The notes under the pieces: generated by a model | Databases searched by the model: none | What the model was told of the DNA's origin: nothing | What the model saw: only the letters and a program-made list of their open reading frames with translations | Made by a program: the position numbers and the translations under genes | Shown here: positions 33,041-42,669 of the stretch, piece after piece | How the letters are laid out: each line of letters opens with the position of its first letter | Position numbering within the stretch: the first letter of the stretch is position 1 | Assembly: GCA_934271735.1 (NCBI GenBank) | Contig: CAKQSB010000013.1 | Span: forward strand, 1 to 62,236 | Source: an uncultured Clostridia bacterium | GTDB lineage: Bacteria; Bacillota; Clostridia; Christensenellales; Borkfalkiaceae | Direction: 5' to 3' | DNA length: 62,236 nt

Positions 33041-33970
33041 ATGAAATACGAATTGATGTTAAAAATTTTATTTCTGCTCTTATCGAAAAAAAAGGTAAGC
33101 GCGGCGTATATCGCAAGAAGGTTCGAAATTTCGACAAGAACGGCATTCCGTTATCTGACGGCGATAAGCCTGGCGAATATTCCGCTTATTTCCGAACCGG
33201 GCAGATACGGCGGATATTACATTGCCGAATCTTTTAAACTCCCCGCAAGCGTTATGACGGAAAAGGAGTTCAACGCCGTTGTTTCCACGCTCGAATCGTG
33301 CAACGAACAGCTCGGGAGCAAGGATCTCGAATCGGCGCTCGATAAGCTTTGTTCGCTGAACCGCTCGGAGTTTTTAAGCGATGAAATGCCCGCGTCGCAT
33401 TTTATCATAGACGGCTCGAGCTGGAACGGAAACGATAACGTTAAAAACGTGATTTATACCATTGAAAAAGCTATCGAAAGCCACGTTACGCTCGAAATTA
33501 AATATTGCGATAAGTCGGGCGACGAAACGCTGAGAGAAATCGAACCGCAGATAATCATTTTAAAACAAGGCTTATGGTACGTTTACGCTTACTGCCTTCT
33601 CAGAAACGATTTCAGAATTTTCAAAGCTTCGAGAATCGTTTACGCAAATCTGACAAAAAAGATTTATACCCCTCGTGAGGACGCTAAAAATAATTTACGG
33701 CTCGATAAGTGGTTTGTAAACCTCCCGTGCGAAACGATCGAACTCGAAGTCTCCGATTCCGCGCGCGCGGACGTTGAAGAGTGGCTCGGGATAGAAGCCG
33801 TTTACAAAGGCGTGAACGGAAGATATTACGCTTCGGCGGAAATGCCTTTGGACGACTGGCTCATTTCAAAACTTTTGGGGTACGGCGACAGGGTACGAGT
33901 TCTTCGCCCCAAAAGGCTTATAGACGATCTTTCCCACGCCGCAAACGCAATATTAAAGCTTTATAATTAA
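33041..33970 (+). CDS. HTH-WYL transcription regulator (YafY-like)
   Basis: 309 residues. N-terminal helix-turn-helix of the HTH_11 type (VSAAYIARRFEISTRTAFRYL, EPGRYGGYYI), then a WYL domain (LWYVYAYCLLRNDFRIFKASRI) and a C-terminal WCX part ending GDRVRVLRPKRL. WYL regulators sense small ligands, nucleotides or DNA damage; the target here is unknown. Plus strand, single gene ending before a bidirectional terminator. Confidence 0.92.
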   Translation: MKYELMLKILFLLLSKKKVSAAYIARRFEISTRTAFRYLTAISLANIPLISEPGRYGGYYIAESFKLPASVMTEKEFNAVVSTLESCNEQLGSKDLESALDKLCSLNRSEFLSDEMPASHFIIDGSSWNGNDNVKNVIYTIEKAIESHVTLEIKYCDKSGDETLREIEPQIIILKQGLWYVYAYCLLRNDFRIFKASRIVYANLTKKIYTPREDAKNNLRLDKWFVNLPCETIELEVSDSARADVEEWLGIEAVYKGVNGRYYASAEMPLDDWLISKLLGYGDRVRVLRPKRLIDDLSHAANAILKLYN

Positions 33971-34024
33971 ACAACCTTAATCTTAAATCCTTACAATTGT
34001 CTTAAAACATTACAATCAAAGAAA

Positions 34025-34066
34025 CAAAAAAGCCGACCCGAAATTTTCGGATCGGCTTTTAATTAT
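34025..34066. terminator. Bidirectional terminator between the WYL and foldase-like genes
   Basis: AAAAGCCGA...CCGAAA pairs with TTTCGG...TCGGCTTTT with A and T tracts on each side. It ends both convergent genes. Confidence 0.9.
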
Positions 34067-34078
34067 TGTTTTAATTCA

Positions 34079-36145
34079 TTATTCGGTAACAAGATCTTTG
34101 TAAGCTTTTTCGTTGTAAGTAATGTAATCGTACTTACCGTCCTTGTTCTTGTTGGTGTATTCCTTAATGAAACGATCTGCTTCTTTGGAAACGTAGTTGC
34201 TTTCGATAAGCGAAGCGTTTGCTTTCTTGAAGTTATAAGCAACCGTTCCCTTGATTTCCATATCGCTCTTGAAAGCTTCTAAAGTATCGTAATAACCATA
34301 GTTGCCTTCTTTAGCGGTGCAGATAAGGATATGCAAGCCGTAGGATTCGGACATAAACATTACAACGCCGCCCTCGCCTTTTTCAAGAGCTTTCGCGCAA
34401 GCGTCAACAAATTCGGGTACGTACTGATTTTTGGAAGTAAGCGGCGAATAAACATATCCGAGATATTTATTGAAGTTACCCGTATCGGTGCTGAACGCAA
34501 ACTTGATATCTTCGAATCTGTTAAGGATTTCTTTTCTTTCGTCGTACTTCTTAGCGGCGAAATCGGGAATAACGACAGCTTCGTCGAGAACGGGAGCAAC
34601 GCCGAGCGCGCCTTCAACAATGCCGACGAAATCTTTATAACCGAGTTCGTTTGCCGTTACGTTTTCAAAGCGTAATTTTACGACCGTTCCGTCGTTCGTT
34701 TCTTCTTCGTAAGTTGTAACTCCGCCGACGGTTCCGTTGAACTTCGCAAGATTCCATTCCTTATCGGAAGTGTTGTAAACATATTTGTCGGAGAAAACGA
34801 ACTCGCCGCTTTCAGCGTCATAGTTGCCGTAACCCGCTTTAACCCACGAATCTCTGAGATCCTTGGCGACGATTCCGCCCGCAAGAGTTTTAACGTAATC
34901 GGCAATTTCGGTTTTCGTTATATCTTTTTCGGCTTTCTTTTCGGTTATAAGAGCTTTCTGAGCTTCGGTATATTCCACGACAAGGTGAGAAACATAACCG
35001 TAACCGATACCCGAATTGTAAACGACGAACTTGCTGTCGGAAACTTCGCCGAGCGCGGTTTCGAGACCCGAAACGTTACCCGCGTATTCCGAAGACTGTT
35101 TTTCTCCGAGATCCTGATATTCTTTCCAGAGTTCGTCCGCAGTAGCCACTCTGTCCGCTCTCAAAGCTTTTTCGTACTTATCTACGGCTTTGCTGTCAAG
35201 CGCGGACTGTACGGAATTTTTGAAGTAATCCAACTGAAGAGCCGAAAGAACGGTAGGAACTTCCTTGCCTTCGAAATATTTATCGTTGTTGGAATCGGTT
35301 TCGACAACTCCGAGTTCCTGAAGTCTCTTATAGCCTTTCTTGAAAGCTTTGAGTCTGTCGCCCGTGATTTCCGCCTTAAGACCGGTCTGATCGTCTTTGA
35401 TTACTTTGTAGCAAGCCTCGACGTCGATTTTGTCTTCTTCTTTATCCATCGTGGGGGTTGTTCTCGGCGAATAAGTTATTTCGTCGTGATTATGTTCGTG
35501 ATCGTCTTCGTCCATAAACGATTTAATAAACGAATTGAGATTGTCGATCGCGTCCGAAACGGCTTTAAGAACTTCGTTTACGTCGCCTATGAATCTGAAC
35601 GAAGCGTCCGTTCTCTTAAGGTCGGTCGAACCGTAAACGCTCTTTACGTAATCCGCAAGACCTGCCGCGTAACCCGTTTCGCCCACCTTTTTAGCGGTGT
35701 AAGCGGCGATATCGTTATCCGAAGCGATGAGCGAAAGCATTTCCGCGCCGTTTTCCAGAGCTTCAACGTCGCCAGCGGTGAGAACCTTTACGTCGTCTAC
35801 GTAAACTTTGGACTTATAATCGCCCGCAAGTTCTTTTTTGGACTGCTGAATAATTACCGCATTGTTTACGAGGTTATCGAGAACAAGCTGATAAGCTTTC
35901 GCGGTGGTGTAACCGTAGTTCTGAACGTAATAGTAACCGTAAGACATATAGCCCGCGATTAAATCACGCTTTAAAATATCGGTGGCAACGCCCTTTTCCG
36001 CACCGGCGGAAATATCGACGGTGACCGCCTTTTGAGCCATATCCCTGTCCTTGTTGGTTTCGAAAAGCGCGCAACCTGCGAGCGTTCCGAACGTAACGGC
36101 GACAAGCGAGATGACCGCAATGAGTTTGAACAATAATTTTTTCAT
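34079..36145 (-). CDS. Large lipoprotein, SurA/PrsA-like foldase architecture
   Basis: 688 residues. Signal peptide with lipobox LAGC (Cys25), so anchored to the outer face of the membrane. Residues 55-110 (ATDILKRDLIAGYMSYGYYYVQNYGYTTA split in helices) look like a SurA N-terminal chaperone segment. A short acidic His-rich stretch (DEDDHEHNHDE, near 215) may bind a metal. Later segments (VVYNSGIGYGYVSHLVVEYTEAQK and GGVVMFMSESYGLHIL) resemble worn parvulin PPIase pieces (the LHILICTA motif is the usual HILV). About twice the PrsA length. A strong promoter precedes it. Confidence 0.8.
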   Translation of the reverse strand: MKKLLFKLIAVISLVAVTFGTLAGCALFETNKDRDMAQKAVTVDISAGAEKGVATDILKRDLIAGYMSYGYYYVQNYGYTTAKAYQLVLDNLVNNAVIIQQSKKELAGDYKSKVYVDDVKVLTAGDVEALENGAEMLSLIASDNDIAAYTAKKVGETGYAAGLADYVKSVYGSTDLKRTDASFRFIGDVNEVLKAVSDAIDNLNSFIKSFMDEDDHEHNHDEITYSPRTTPTMDKEEDKIDVEACYKVIKDDQTGLKAEITGDRLKAFKKGYKRLQELGVVETDSNNDKYFEGKEVPTVLSALQLDYFKNSVQSALDSKAVDKYEKALRADRVATADELWKEYQDLGEKQSSEYAGNVSGLETALGEVSDSKFVVYNSGIGYGYVSHLVVEYTEAQKALITEKKAEKDITKTEIADYVKTLAGGIVAKDLRDSWVKAGYGNYDAESGEFVFSDKYVYNTSDKEWNLAKFNGTVGGVTTYEEETNDGTVVKLRFENVTANELGYKDFVGIVEGALGVAPVLDEAVVIPDFAAKKYDERKEILNRFEDIKFAFSTDTGNFNKYLGYVYSPLTSKNQYVPEFVDACAKALEKGEGGVVMFMSESYGLHILICTAKEGNYGYYDTLEAFKSDMEIKGTVAYNFKKANASLIESNYVSKEADRFIKEYTNKNKDGKYDYITYNEKAYKDLVTE

Positions 36146-36211
36146 AACGTTCTCCTGTCAAGCTCGGGGATAAATTTACATTATATCCCTTTTACTTTAC
36201 GTAATGACAAT

Positions 36212-36240
36212 ATTATACTAAATTTAGACGATGATTGCAA
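36212..36240 (-). promoter_or_regulatory. Promoter of the foldase-like lipoprotein gene
   Basis: TTGCAA, 17-base spacer, TATAAT on the minus strand, roughly 65 bases before the ATG. The rest of the gap to mfd (36146-36401) contains only a short GGCAT/ATGCC hairpin. Confidence 0.8.
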
Positions 36241-36401
36241 GGCATTTTATGCCGTTTTTGCGAAAATGACAAAAAATTTTTTTTACCTCCGCTGTTTTTA
36301 TCCGATTTTCCGTCGGCTCGTTGCCACGGTTCGGCTTTTTATCCCCGAATTACGGATTAAAACAAGACCCCGTCCGAGGTTATTTCCGTATTATCCCGAG
36401 T

Positions 36402-39400
36402 TTAAAACGAGAAAAATTCGAGCATAGCTTCCGCCGTTCGTCTCGGCGTTTCTTTCAGGGAAAACTCAAGGAACGGATTTTCTTTAAACGACAACGTTAC
36501 GGCGTTTTTCTCCGCGTTGATTTTGTCGAGGAACCCCTCTTCTTTCAGACTGTCCAGACCGTTGAGTTCGACCTCGGCTTTTCTTCCCGAAAGGGTGATT
36601 TTCGTTGCGTTATGCTTCCTTGCGGCGACCTTCAATTTTGCGATAAGTATCAGATTATCGACTTCTACGGGCACTTTTCCGTAGTTTTCTTCAAGCGAAG
36701 AGCGAACCCTCTTCTCGTCTTCCGCCGTTCTGATTTCGGCGATTTGTTTGTAAGAATCCATTCTCGACGGCGGCGAAGAAACGTAGCCTTCGGGAATGTA
36801 AGCGTCCATATTTATATCGAGTTCGGTGTCGAAATCTTTTACCGTTTCGCCGAGGCTTTCCTTCAGTAATTTGCTGTAGAGCTCGTAACCGATCTTATCC
36901 ATATGCCCGTGCTGTTCTCTGCCTAAAACGTTGCCCGCGCCTCTTATTTCGAGATCGCGGAGGGCGATTTTGTAGCCGCTGCCCATTTCGGTAAACTCCA
37001 TAAGCGCGGAAAGCCTTTTATATGCCGTATCGGATATAACTTTTTCCTTTTTGAACGTGAAATAAGCGTGCGCCATAACGTTGCTTCTCCCCACCCTGCC
37101 TTTAAGTTGATAAAGAGTGGAAAGCCCGAGATAATCGGCGTCGATTACGATAAGCGTGTTGGCTTTCGGGAGATCGATACCGTTTTCGATGATGGTCGTG
37201 GCTATCATAACGTTGTATTTCTCGTCGTAAAAGCTCATAACGCTGTCTTCGAGCGTCCTTTTATCCATTCTTCCGTGAGCGACGATTATTTTCGCTTCGG
37301 GCAATATTTCCGTCACCCTCTCGGCGAATTTGTAAATTGTTTCAACCCTGTTGTAAAGGATAAGAACCTGTCCTTCTCTCGATAATTCTCTTCTCACCGC
37401 GTCGGCAATGAGCGCGTCGCTTTCCTCGGTAACGTAAGTCTGAACGGGTATTCTGACCTTCGGCGGCGTGGAAATGGTGCTTATATCCCTTATGCCGCTG
37501 AGCGACATATGAAGAGTTCTCGGGATAGGCGTTGCCGTCATGGTGAGCGTGTCCACGTTGTCCTTCAAAAGCTTCAGTTTTTCCTTATGCTCGACGCCGA
37601 AACGCTGCTCTTCGTCGAGAATCAGAAGACCTAAATCTTTGAATTTTATATCCTTGTTAAAGAGGGCGTGCGTGCCGATAACAAAGTCAATATCCCCGCC
37701 TATAAGCCCTTTAACGACGGTTTCAGTCTGTTTCGGAGTTCTGAATCGATTGAGCGCGGCGACCCTTACGCCGAAGGGCGAAAATCTCTTAACCGCGGCT
37801 CTGTAATGCTGCTCGCAAAGAATGGTCGTCGGACAAACGAGCGCGACTTGTTTGCCGTCCATAACGGCTTTGAACGCCGCTCTGAACGAAACCTCGGTTT
37901 TGCCGAAACCGACGTCTCCGCAAAGAAGTCTGTCCATAACTTTGTCGCTTTCCATATCGGCTTTTATCTCGGCAATCGACTGGAGCTGATCTTCGGTCGG
38001 CTCGAACTCGAAAGCTTCGTCGAACTGCTCGGTAAGCTCGTTGTCCTTTGAAAAGACGAAACCTTTCTTTTCCTTTCTCGCTTTGTAGAGTTTCTTTAAG
38101 TTTATCGTCATTTCGGCGATGGAAGCTCTGACGCGCTGTTTTATGCGGTCGAACTCCTTGCCGCCGATTTTATTGAGCGTGGGTTTATCGCCGCCGACAT
38201 ACTTCGTGAGCCTGTCCATCTGGTCGACGCCGACGTAAAGCATATCGCCGCCGAGATAACGCACGGCAACGTAGTCCTTGCTGCCGTCCTGCGTGGTTAT
38301 TCTCTGAACGCCCGTGACGTAACCTACGCCGTGTACCTCGTGAACGGCGAAATCGCCGACTTCGGGAGCCTGGAACAAATCGCCCCTCTTGCGTTTTATC
38401 CTCTTTTCTTTGGAAGAATCGAGGTACATATCGCCCGTACCTATAACGACGAGCTTTGCCGAATGATAAATAAATCCCGACGGGAGAAAATAAGTCGTTA
38501 CGGCGGCGATGCCGTAGCGAAGTTCGGGGTTGTCCGATTTTACGCACGGCGAACCGTGAGATAAAAGCTCGTCCGCCATTTTCTCCGCCCGCGTTTCGTT
38601 TCCGCAACAAAGAATAATTCTGTAACCCGAGAATTTCCAGTTCGATACGTCGCGGAACAAATCGTCGGGCTTGGCGGAATACCTCGCAAGAGGCGAACAT
38701 TTTACATTGAAAGTTTTAAGCGGATTGAAAAAGTTTACGGCGGTGGTTATATTCTGCATCGCAACCCGTCTGAACTCTCCGAGCCGCGAAATGAGCTTAT
38801 TGCTGTCCGCAAGCTGCAAAACGGAAAAATCCATCGCCTTTCCGTTTCTCGAAAGAGTTAAAACTCTCTCGGTATGCTCTTTTATGAGCGAAGAAAGTCC
38901 GTCCGAAAGCATTTTACATTCGTCGAAAACAACTACCGTTTCCTTAGGCATTCTCGATAAAATATCGTCCGTGACCGTGGGGAGGACAGGCATTATGAAC
39001 TGAAACGCGTCCGAACACACGCCCTCGTCGATTTTCTCGGAAATTTCCGCGCTTATTCTTCTCGCGTCGTCCTTAACGGCAAGCGTTTTGAACTTTAAAA
39101 CCGATTCTCTGAGTCTTGCTTTTACGGCGGCTTTATCCTCTTCTCTGACGATCGCGTCCGTCGCGGCGATTGCCGTTAAGCCGCTTACTTTAACCTTTTC
39201 TTCCTTATTGTCCTTTTCGTAAGCCGTGACCGTTTCGGCTTCGTCTCCGAAAAAGTCCACCCTGTAAATTTTGTCTCCGTTTACGGGGTAAATCTCGAAA
39301 ATATCACCCCTGAGCGCGAAAGTGGCTTTTTCCTCGGCAAACTCCGCTCTTTTATAACCCATTTTCGTCAAAACGGAAACAAGTTCGTACGGGTCGATTG

Positions 39401-39809
39401 TCTGCCCTCTCTTTATTTCGACGAAAGGAATTTCTTTTGGGAACAGCTGTAAAAGACTTTCGAACGTGGCAACGACGTATTTCGCGCCCCTTTCGATTTT
39501 GTAAATCGCCGATAATCTCTCGTAAAAACGTGATTTATCGAAAGCCGTTTTAAAAAGAAGAACGTCGTCCTTGGCGGGAAGAAACACTACATCCTCGCCC
39601 GTAAGTCCTTTGAGTTCTTCGACGACTTTCATAGCGTACAAACTATCTTTCGCGATATATAAAACGGGGCAATCGAAAGCCGAGGATATGTGGCATTTTT
39701 CCGCGAAAGTAACGCCGAAAACCGCGGAGGGAATCCCTCCGCGGACTGCTTTTACTATCGACGAGACTTCTTCGCCCGAATTTTCTGCCGTTAAATAATC
39801 TTTAAGCAT
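36402..39809 (-). CDS. mfd: Transcription-repair coupling factor Mfd
   Basis: 1135 residues, full length. UvrB-like N-terminal part, RNA polymerase-interaction domain (VGDFAVHEVHGVGYV), then a SuperFamily 2 translocase with Walker A RLLCGDVGFGKTEV, DEEQRFG, TATPIPRTLHMSLSG, the motif DLPKANTLIVIDADYLGLSTLYQLKGRVGRS split over motifs V-VI, and a C-terminal TRCF domain (DAYIPEGYV). It removes stalled RNA polymerase and recruits UvrA. Start lies six bases after pth, so the two are one transcript. Confidence 0.98.
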   Translation of the reverse strand: MLKDYLTAENSGEEVSSIVKAVRGGIPSAVFGVTFAEKCHISSAFDCPVLYIAKDSLYAMKVVEELKGLTGEDVVFLPAKDDVLLFKTAFDKSRFYERLSAIYKIERGAKYVVATFESLLQLFPKEIPFVEIKRGQTIDPYELVSVLTKMGYKRAEFAEEKATFALRGDIFEIYPVNGDKIYRVDFFGDEAETVTAYEKDNKEEKVKVSGLTAIAATDAIVREEDKAAVKARLRESVLKFKTLAVKDDARRISAEISEKIDEGVCSDAFQFIMPVLPTVTDDILSRMPKETVVVFDECKMLSDGLSSLIKEHTERVLTLSRNGKAMDFSVLQLADSNKLISRLGEFRRVAMQNITTAVNFFNPLKTFNVKCSPLARYSAKPDDLFRDVSNWKFSGYRIILCCGNETRAEKMADELLSHGSPCVKSDNPELRYGIAAVTTYFLPSGFIYHSAKLVVIGTGDMYLDSSKEKRIKRKRGDLFQAPEVGDFAVHEVHGVGYVTGVQRITTQDGSKDYVAVRYLGGDMLYVGVDQMDRLTKYVGGDKPTLNKIGGKEFDRIKQRVRASIAEMTINLKKLYKARKEKKGFVFSKDNELTEQFDEAFEFEPTEDQLQSIAEIKADMESDKVMDRLLCGDVGFGKTEVSFRAAFKAVMDGKQVALVCPTTILCEQHYRAAVKRFSPFGVRVAALNRFRTPKQTETVVKGLIGGDIDFVIGTHALFNKDIKFKDLGLLILDEEQRFGVEHKEKLKLLKDNVDTLTMTATPIPRTLHMSLSGIRDISTISTPPKVRIPVQTYVTEESDALIADAVRRELSREGQVLILYNRVETIYKFAERVTEILPEAKIIVAHGRMDKRTLEDSVMSFYDEKYNVMIATTIIENGIDLPKANTLIVIDADYLGLSTLYQLKGRVGRSNVMAHAYFTFKKEKVISDTAYKRLSALMEFTEMGSGYKIALRDLEIRGAGNVLGREQHGHMDKIGYELYSKLLKESLGETVKDFDTELDINMDAYIPEGYVSSPPSRMDSYKQIAEIRTAEDEKRVRSSLEENYGKVPVEVDNLILIAKLKVAARKHNATKITLSGRKAEVELNGLDSLKEEGFLDKINAEKNAVTLSFKENPFLEFSLKETPRRTAEAMLEFFSF

Positions 39810-39815
39810 GGTTTT

Positions 39816-40391
39816 TTAAATTTGCGGCTTTTTGGCATTATGCGCGCACATTACGTCGTCGATTTTTTTGCCGCGGATAAATTCGTCTGCGGCGGCGACG
39901 GCTTCGTTTACCGAAAAACGGAATTTCGGCTCGTCTTCTTTTTTTATGTCAGACAGAACGTAGGACATAATGTCGTATTCCCCGACGGGTTTCGTACCTA
40001 TCCTTATCCTCGGAAAATTTTCCGTGCCGAGTTCTTTCACGATATTTCTCATACCGTTATGAGTACCCGACGAACCGCTTTTGCGGACGCGAAGCGCACC
40101 TATATCTATATCGATATCGTCGTAAATAACAAGAATATTTTCACTCGGCACTTTAAAGTACGCCGAGATTTCTCTTATGCACTCCCCGCTTAAGTTCATA
40201 AAAGTTTGCGGTTTTAAGAAAATTACTTTCTCAAAGCCTATCGTTTTCGTTCCGAAAACACCTTTGAAACCCTTTTTATCGAAAGAAACGCCGTTCTTTT
40301 CGGCAAGGAGTTCCACCGCCATAAAACCTAAATTATGAAGATTTTTCAGATACTTATCCCCGGGATTGCCGAGACCTGCAACAATATACAT
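39816..40391 (-). CDS. pth: Peptidyl-tRNA hydrolase
   Basis: 191 residues. VAGLGNPGDKYLKNLHNLGF (the catalytic His is in HN; the usual preceding T-R is replaced by N-L), KPQTFMNLSGE, VIYDDIDI (catalytic Asp), GSSGTHNGMRNI and FPRIRIGTKP. It recycles peptidyl-tRNA released from ribosomes. Its position before mfd is the common Firmicute order. Confidence 0.97.
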   Translation of the reverse strand: MYIVAGLGNPGDKYLKNLHNLGFMAVELLAEKNGVSFDKKGFKGVFGTKTIGFEKVIFLKPQTFMNLSGECIREISAYFKVPSENILVIYDDIDIDIGALRVRKSGSSGTHNGMRNIVKELGTENFPRIRIGTKPVGEYDIMSYVLSDIKKEDEPKFRFSVNEAVAAADEFIRGKKIDDVMCAHNAKKPQI

Positions 40392-40445
40392 TTTTATCCT
40401 TTATCGGGCGAATTACGGCGTATTTTTACCTTCCTTTTTATCGTC

Positions 40446-40484
40446 CGAAAAGGGTTGTCGAAATAAACGGCAACCCTTTTTCTT
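40446..40484. terminator. Terminator between prs and pth
   Basis: AAAAGGGTTG pairs with CAACCCTTTT around a 13-base loop. Located directly after the prs stop on the minus strand; symmetrical, so it may act both ways. Confidence 0.85.
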
Positions 40485-40499
40485 TTGTTTTTATGTATT

Positions 40500-41450
40500 T
40501 CAGTTTTCGTAAATTTCGGACATCTTTGCGTCCTTATATACGATATTGATAGCCTGCGCGAATACTTTCGCAACCGAAAGAACCTCGATTTTGTCGATTT
40601 TCTTTTCTTCGGGAAGCGGAATGGTATTTAAAACGACAAGCTTGTTTATGTGAGACTCCTGAATTCTGCCTATGGCGGGACCGCTCAGAACCGCGTGCGT
40701 GCAGCAAGCGTAAATTTCTTTTGCTCCGTTTTTGTAAAGAGCTTCCGCGCCCTGGCAGATAGTTCCCGCGGTGTCGATCATATCGTCTACCATAAGGCAT
40801 CTCTTGCCTTTAACGTCTCCGATTATGTTCATAACCTCGACCTGATTTGCTTTGGGACGACGTTTATCGACGATAGCCATGGGGCAATTAAGTTTCGCTG
40901 CGACGTTTCTCGCTCTCGAAACAGAACCTACGTCGGGAGAAACTACTACGAAATCGTCGTCGACGTATTTCTGGAAATATTTGTAAAGAATAGGTCCGCC
41001 GACGAGATGATCGACGGGGATATCGAAGAAGCCCTGAATTTGGTTTGCGTGAAGATCCATCGTAAGAACTCTGTCCGCACCTGCGGAAGTGATAATGTCC
41101 GCAACGAGTTTTGCGGTGATCGGATCTCTCGGTTTTGCTTTTCTGTCCTGACGGGCGTAACCGAAATAAGGCATAACCGCCGTAATTCTTCCCGCCGACG
41201 CTCTTCTTGCGGCGTCGATCATAATGAGAAGCTCCATCAGGTTTTCGTTTACCGGAGTGCAGGTGGACTGGATTATGAATACGTCTCTGCCTCTTACCGA
41301 TTCGCCGAGGTGAACGCTCGTTTCGCCGTCCGAAAAATGACCTACCTCAACGTCGCTCAAAGGAATCCTAAGTTCTTTGGCGATAGCCTCGGCAAGCTCT
41401 CTGTTGGAATTGCCTGCAAAAAGTTTTATCTCCGTGCTGTGTGTAATCAT
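40500..41450 (-). CDS. prs: Ribose-phosphate pyrophosphokinase
   Basis: 316 residues with ATG at 41450, five bases after GGAGG; a TTG further upstream overlaps that ribosome binding site and is rejected. Motifs: GNSNRELAEAIAKELRI, FSDGETSV, MPYFGYARQDRK, DLHANQIQGFFDIPVD, and the PRPP-binding loop CLMVDDMIDTAGT. It makes PRPP from ribose 5-phosphate and ATP for nucleotide, His and Trp synthesis. Single gene with its own promoter and terminator. Confidence 0.98.
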   Translation of the reverse strand: MITHSTEIKLFAGNSNRELAEAIAKELRIPLSDVEVGHFSDGETSVHLGESVRGRDVFIIQSTCTPVNENLMELLIMIDAARRASAGRITAVMPYFGYARQDRKAKPRDPITAKLVADIITSAGADRVLTMDLHANQIQGFFDIPVDHLVGGPILYKYFQKYVDDDFVVVSPDVGSVSRARNVAAKLNCPMAIVDKRRPKANQVEVMNIIGDVKGKRCLMVDDMIDTAGTICQGAEALYKNGAKEIYACCTHAVLSGPAIGRIQESHINKLVVLNTIPLPEEKKIDKIEVLSVAKVFAQAINIVYKDAKMSEIYEN

Positions 41451-41580
41451 TGCTTCCTCCAAAATATTACGCGTGCAACGCGTTTTTTACGCAAGTCTCC
41501 CCTGCGTTATTGCCTTTTATCGTGTTTCGCCGAAGCGCTCGTCCTTTCCCGCCTTACGCCTTTTCGTCCCTTTCCTTATA

Positions 41581-41609
41581 ATTATATATAATCCTTAAAA
41601 TTTTAGCAA
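41581..41609 (-). promoter_or_regulatory. Promoter of prs
   Basis: TTGCTA, 17-base spacer, TATAAT on the minus strand. The leader of about 125 bases before prs shows no clear riboswitch. Confidence 0.7.
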
Positions 41610-41688
41610 GTAAAAACGGGGTGAAAAAATAATTTCATAAATTCCGTCCGGAATTTTTTCGCGGTGATTATTCTGTTTTATATAACCG

Positions 41689-42144
41689 TTATTTTCTTCT
41701 CGATTTGAAAAAACCTTTGATTTTCTCCGAACATTCCTTTTCCATAACGCCGCCCTCGTATTCCGTGACGTGGTTAAGCCCGCTTTCGGATAAAATATCG
41801 AATTTGCTCGTTACTCCTCCGCCTTTGGGTTCGTACGCGCCGAAATACGCTTTTTTCATTCGCGCGCTCGCGATTGCCCCTGCGCACATAGCGCAAGGCT
41901 CCAGCGTTACGTAGATTTCGTAGTCTTCAAGCCGCCAGTCCTTAAGTTTTTTGCAAGCCTTGTCTATCGCGAGGATTTCGGCGTGAGCCGTGGCGAGCCT
42001 TTTTGTCTGCTTTAAGTTATGCGCCCGCGCGACCACTTTTCCGTCCTTTACGATAACGCAACCAATCGGCACTTCTTCTTTTTTTTCGGCTTTGTCGGCT
42101 TCTTTAAGCGCGAGAGCCATAAATTTTTCTTTTTCGGTTTTCAT
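41689..42144 (-). CDS. tadA: tRNA-specific adenosine deaminase
   Basis: 151 residues. The zinc-site motifs HAEILAI and PCAMCAGAI with the usual spacing, plus VPIGCVIVKDG and HNLKQ. It deaminates A34 to inosine in tRNA-Arg(ACG). The lysine-rich C-terminal tail is ordinary. It is in line with rlmH and the CPBP gene on the same strand and may be co-transcribed. Confidence 0.95.
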   Translation of the reverse strand: MKTEKEKFMALALKEADKAEKKEEVPIGCVIVKDGKVVARAHNLKQTKRLATAHAEILAIDKACKKLKDWRLEDYEIYVTLEPCAMCAGAIASARMKKAYFGAYEPKGGGVTSKFDILSESGLNHVTEYEGGVMEKECSEKIKGFFKSRRK

Positions 42145-42195
42145 TTTTATTTTTTCGGTGTTGCCGTCCTGTATTAGTTGCCGCCCTTTGTTTTT

Positions 42196-42669
42196 TTATT
42201 TATGGTATTCCGCACCCGAAATTATCGTAAACGCCCTGTAAATCTGCTCGACGAGCATTACCCTTGCAAGGGTATGCGGAAAAGTCATTGCCGAAAAGGA
42301 AATTTTATCCTTGCAGGCGTCCTTGATTTTTTTGTCAATTCCGTAACTTCCGCCGATAACGAAAGTGATTTCGCCCGCCCCGGAATCGGTTTTATCCTTA
42401 ATGAATTTCGCGAAATCCTCGGACGAAATTTTCTTCCCCTCTATTGCGAGGCAAACTATAAGTCCTTTCGCCGCCTTTTCTATTCTTTCGCCCTCGATTG
42501 CGAGAATTTTTTCTATTACGGACGGCGTGGCTTTGTCGTAATTCTCCTCTTTCACCTCGACGAGGGAAAAATCGCAGAACCTCGAAAGCCTTTTGGAATA
42601 TTCCGCTATCGCGTCCGAAAAATATTTTTCTTTGACTTTGCCTACGGCAACGACCCTTATTTTTATCAT
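42196..42669 (-). CDS. rlmH: 23S rRNA pseudouridine-1915 N3-methyltransferase RlmH
   Basis: 157 residues from the ATG at 42669, which overlaps the CPBP stop and starts MIKIRVVAVGKVKE as in the family; an upstream frame is open but irrelevant. The SPOUT knot is visible in LIVCLAIEGKKISSEDFAKF, ITFVIGGSYGI and SFSAMTFPHTLARVMLVEQIYRA split over the C terminus. It methylates pseudouridine 1915 of 23S rRNA. Confidence 0.96.
   Translation of the reverse strand: MIKIRVVAVGKVKEKYFSDAIAEYSKRLSRFCDFSLVEVKEENYDKATPSVIEKILAIEGERIEKAAKGLIVCLAIEGKKISSEDFAKFIKDKTDSGAGEITFVIGGSYGIDKKIKDACKDKISFSAMTFPHTLARVMLVEQIYRAFTIISGAEYHK

Noticed and set aside
34079..36145. Straight PrsA annotation
   Set aside because: The N-terminal chaperone-like segment and a worn parvulin trace are visible, but length and the weak PPIase region do not justify the gene symbol.
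37540..38700. Several frames of 88-171 codons within mfd
   Set aside because: Mfd is intact and full-length in one frame; the others are shadows rich in Arg.
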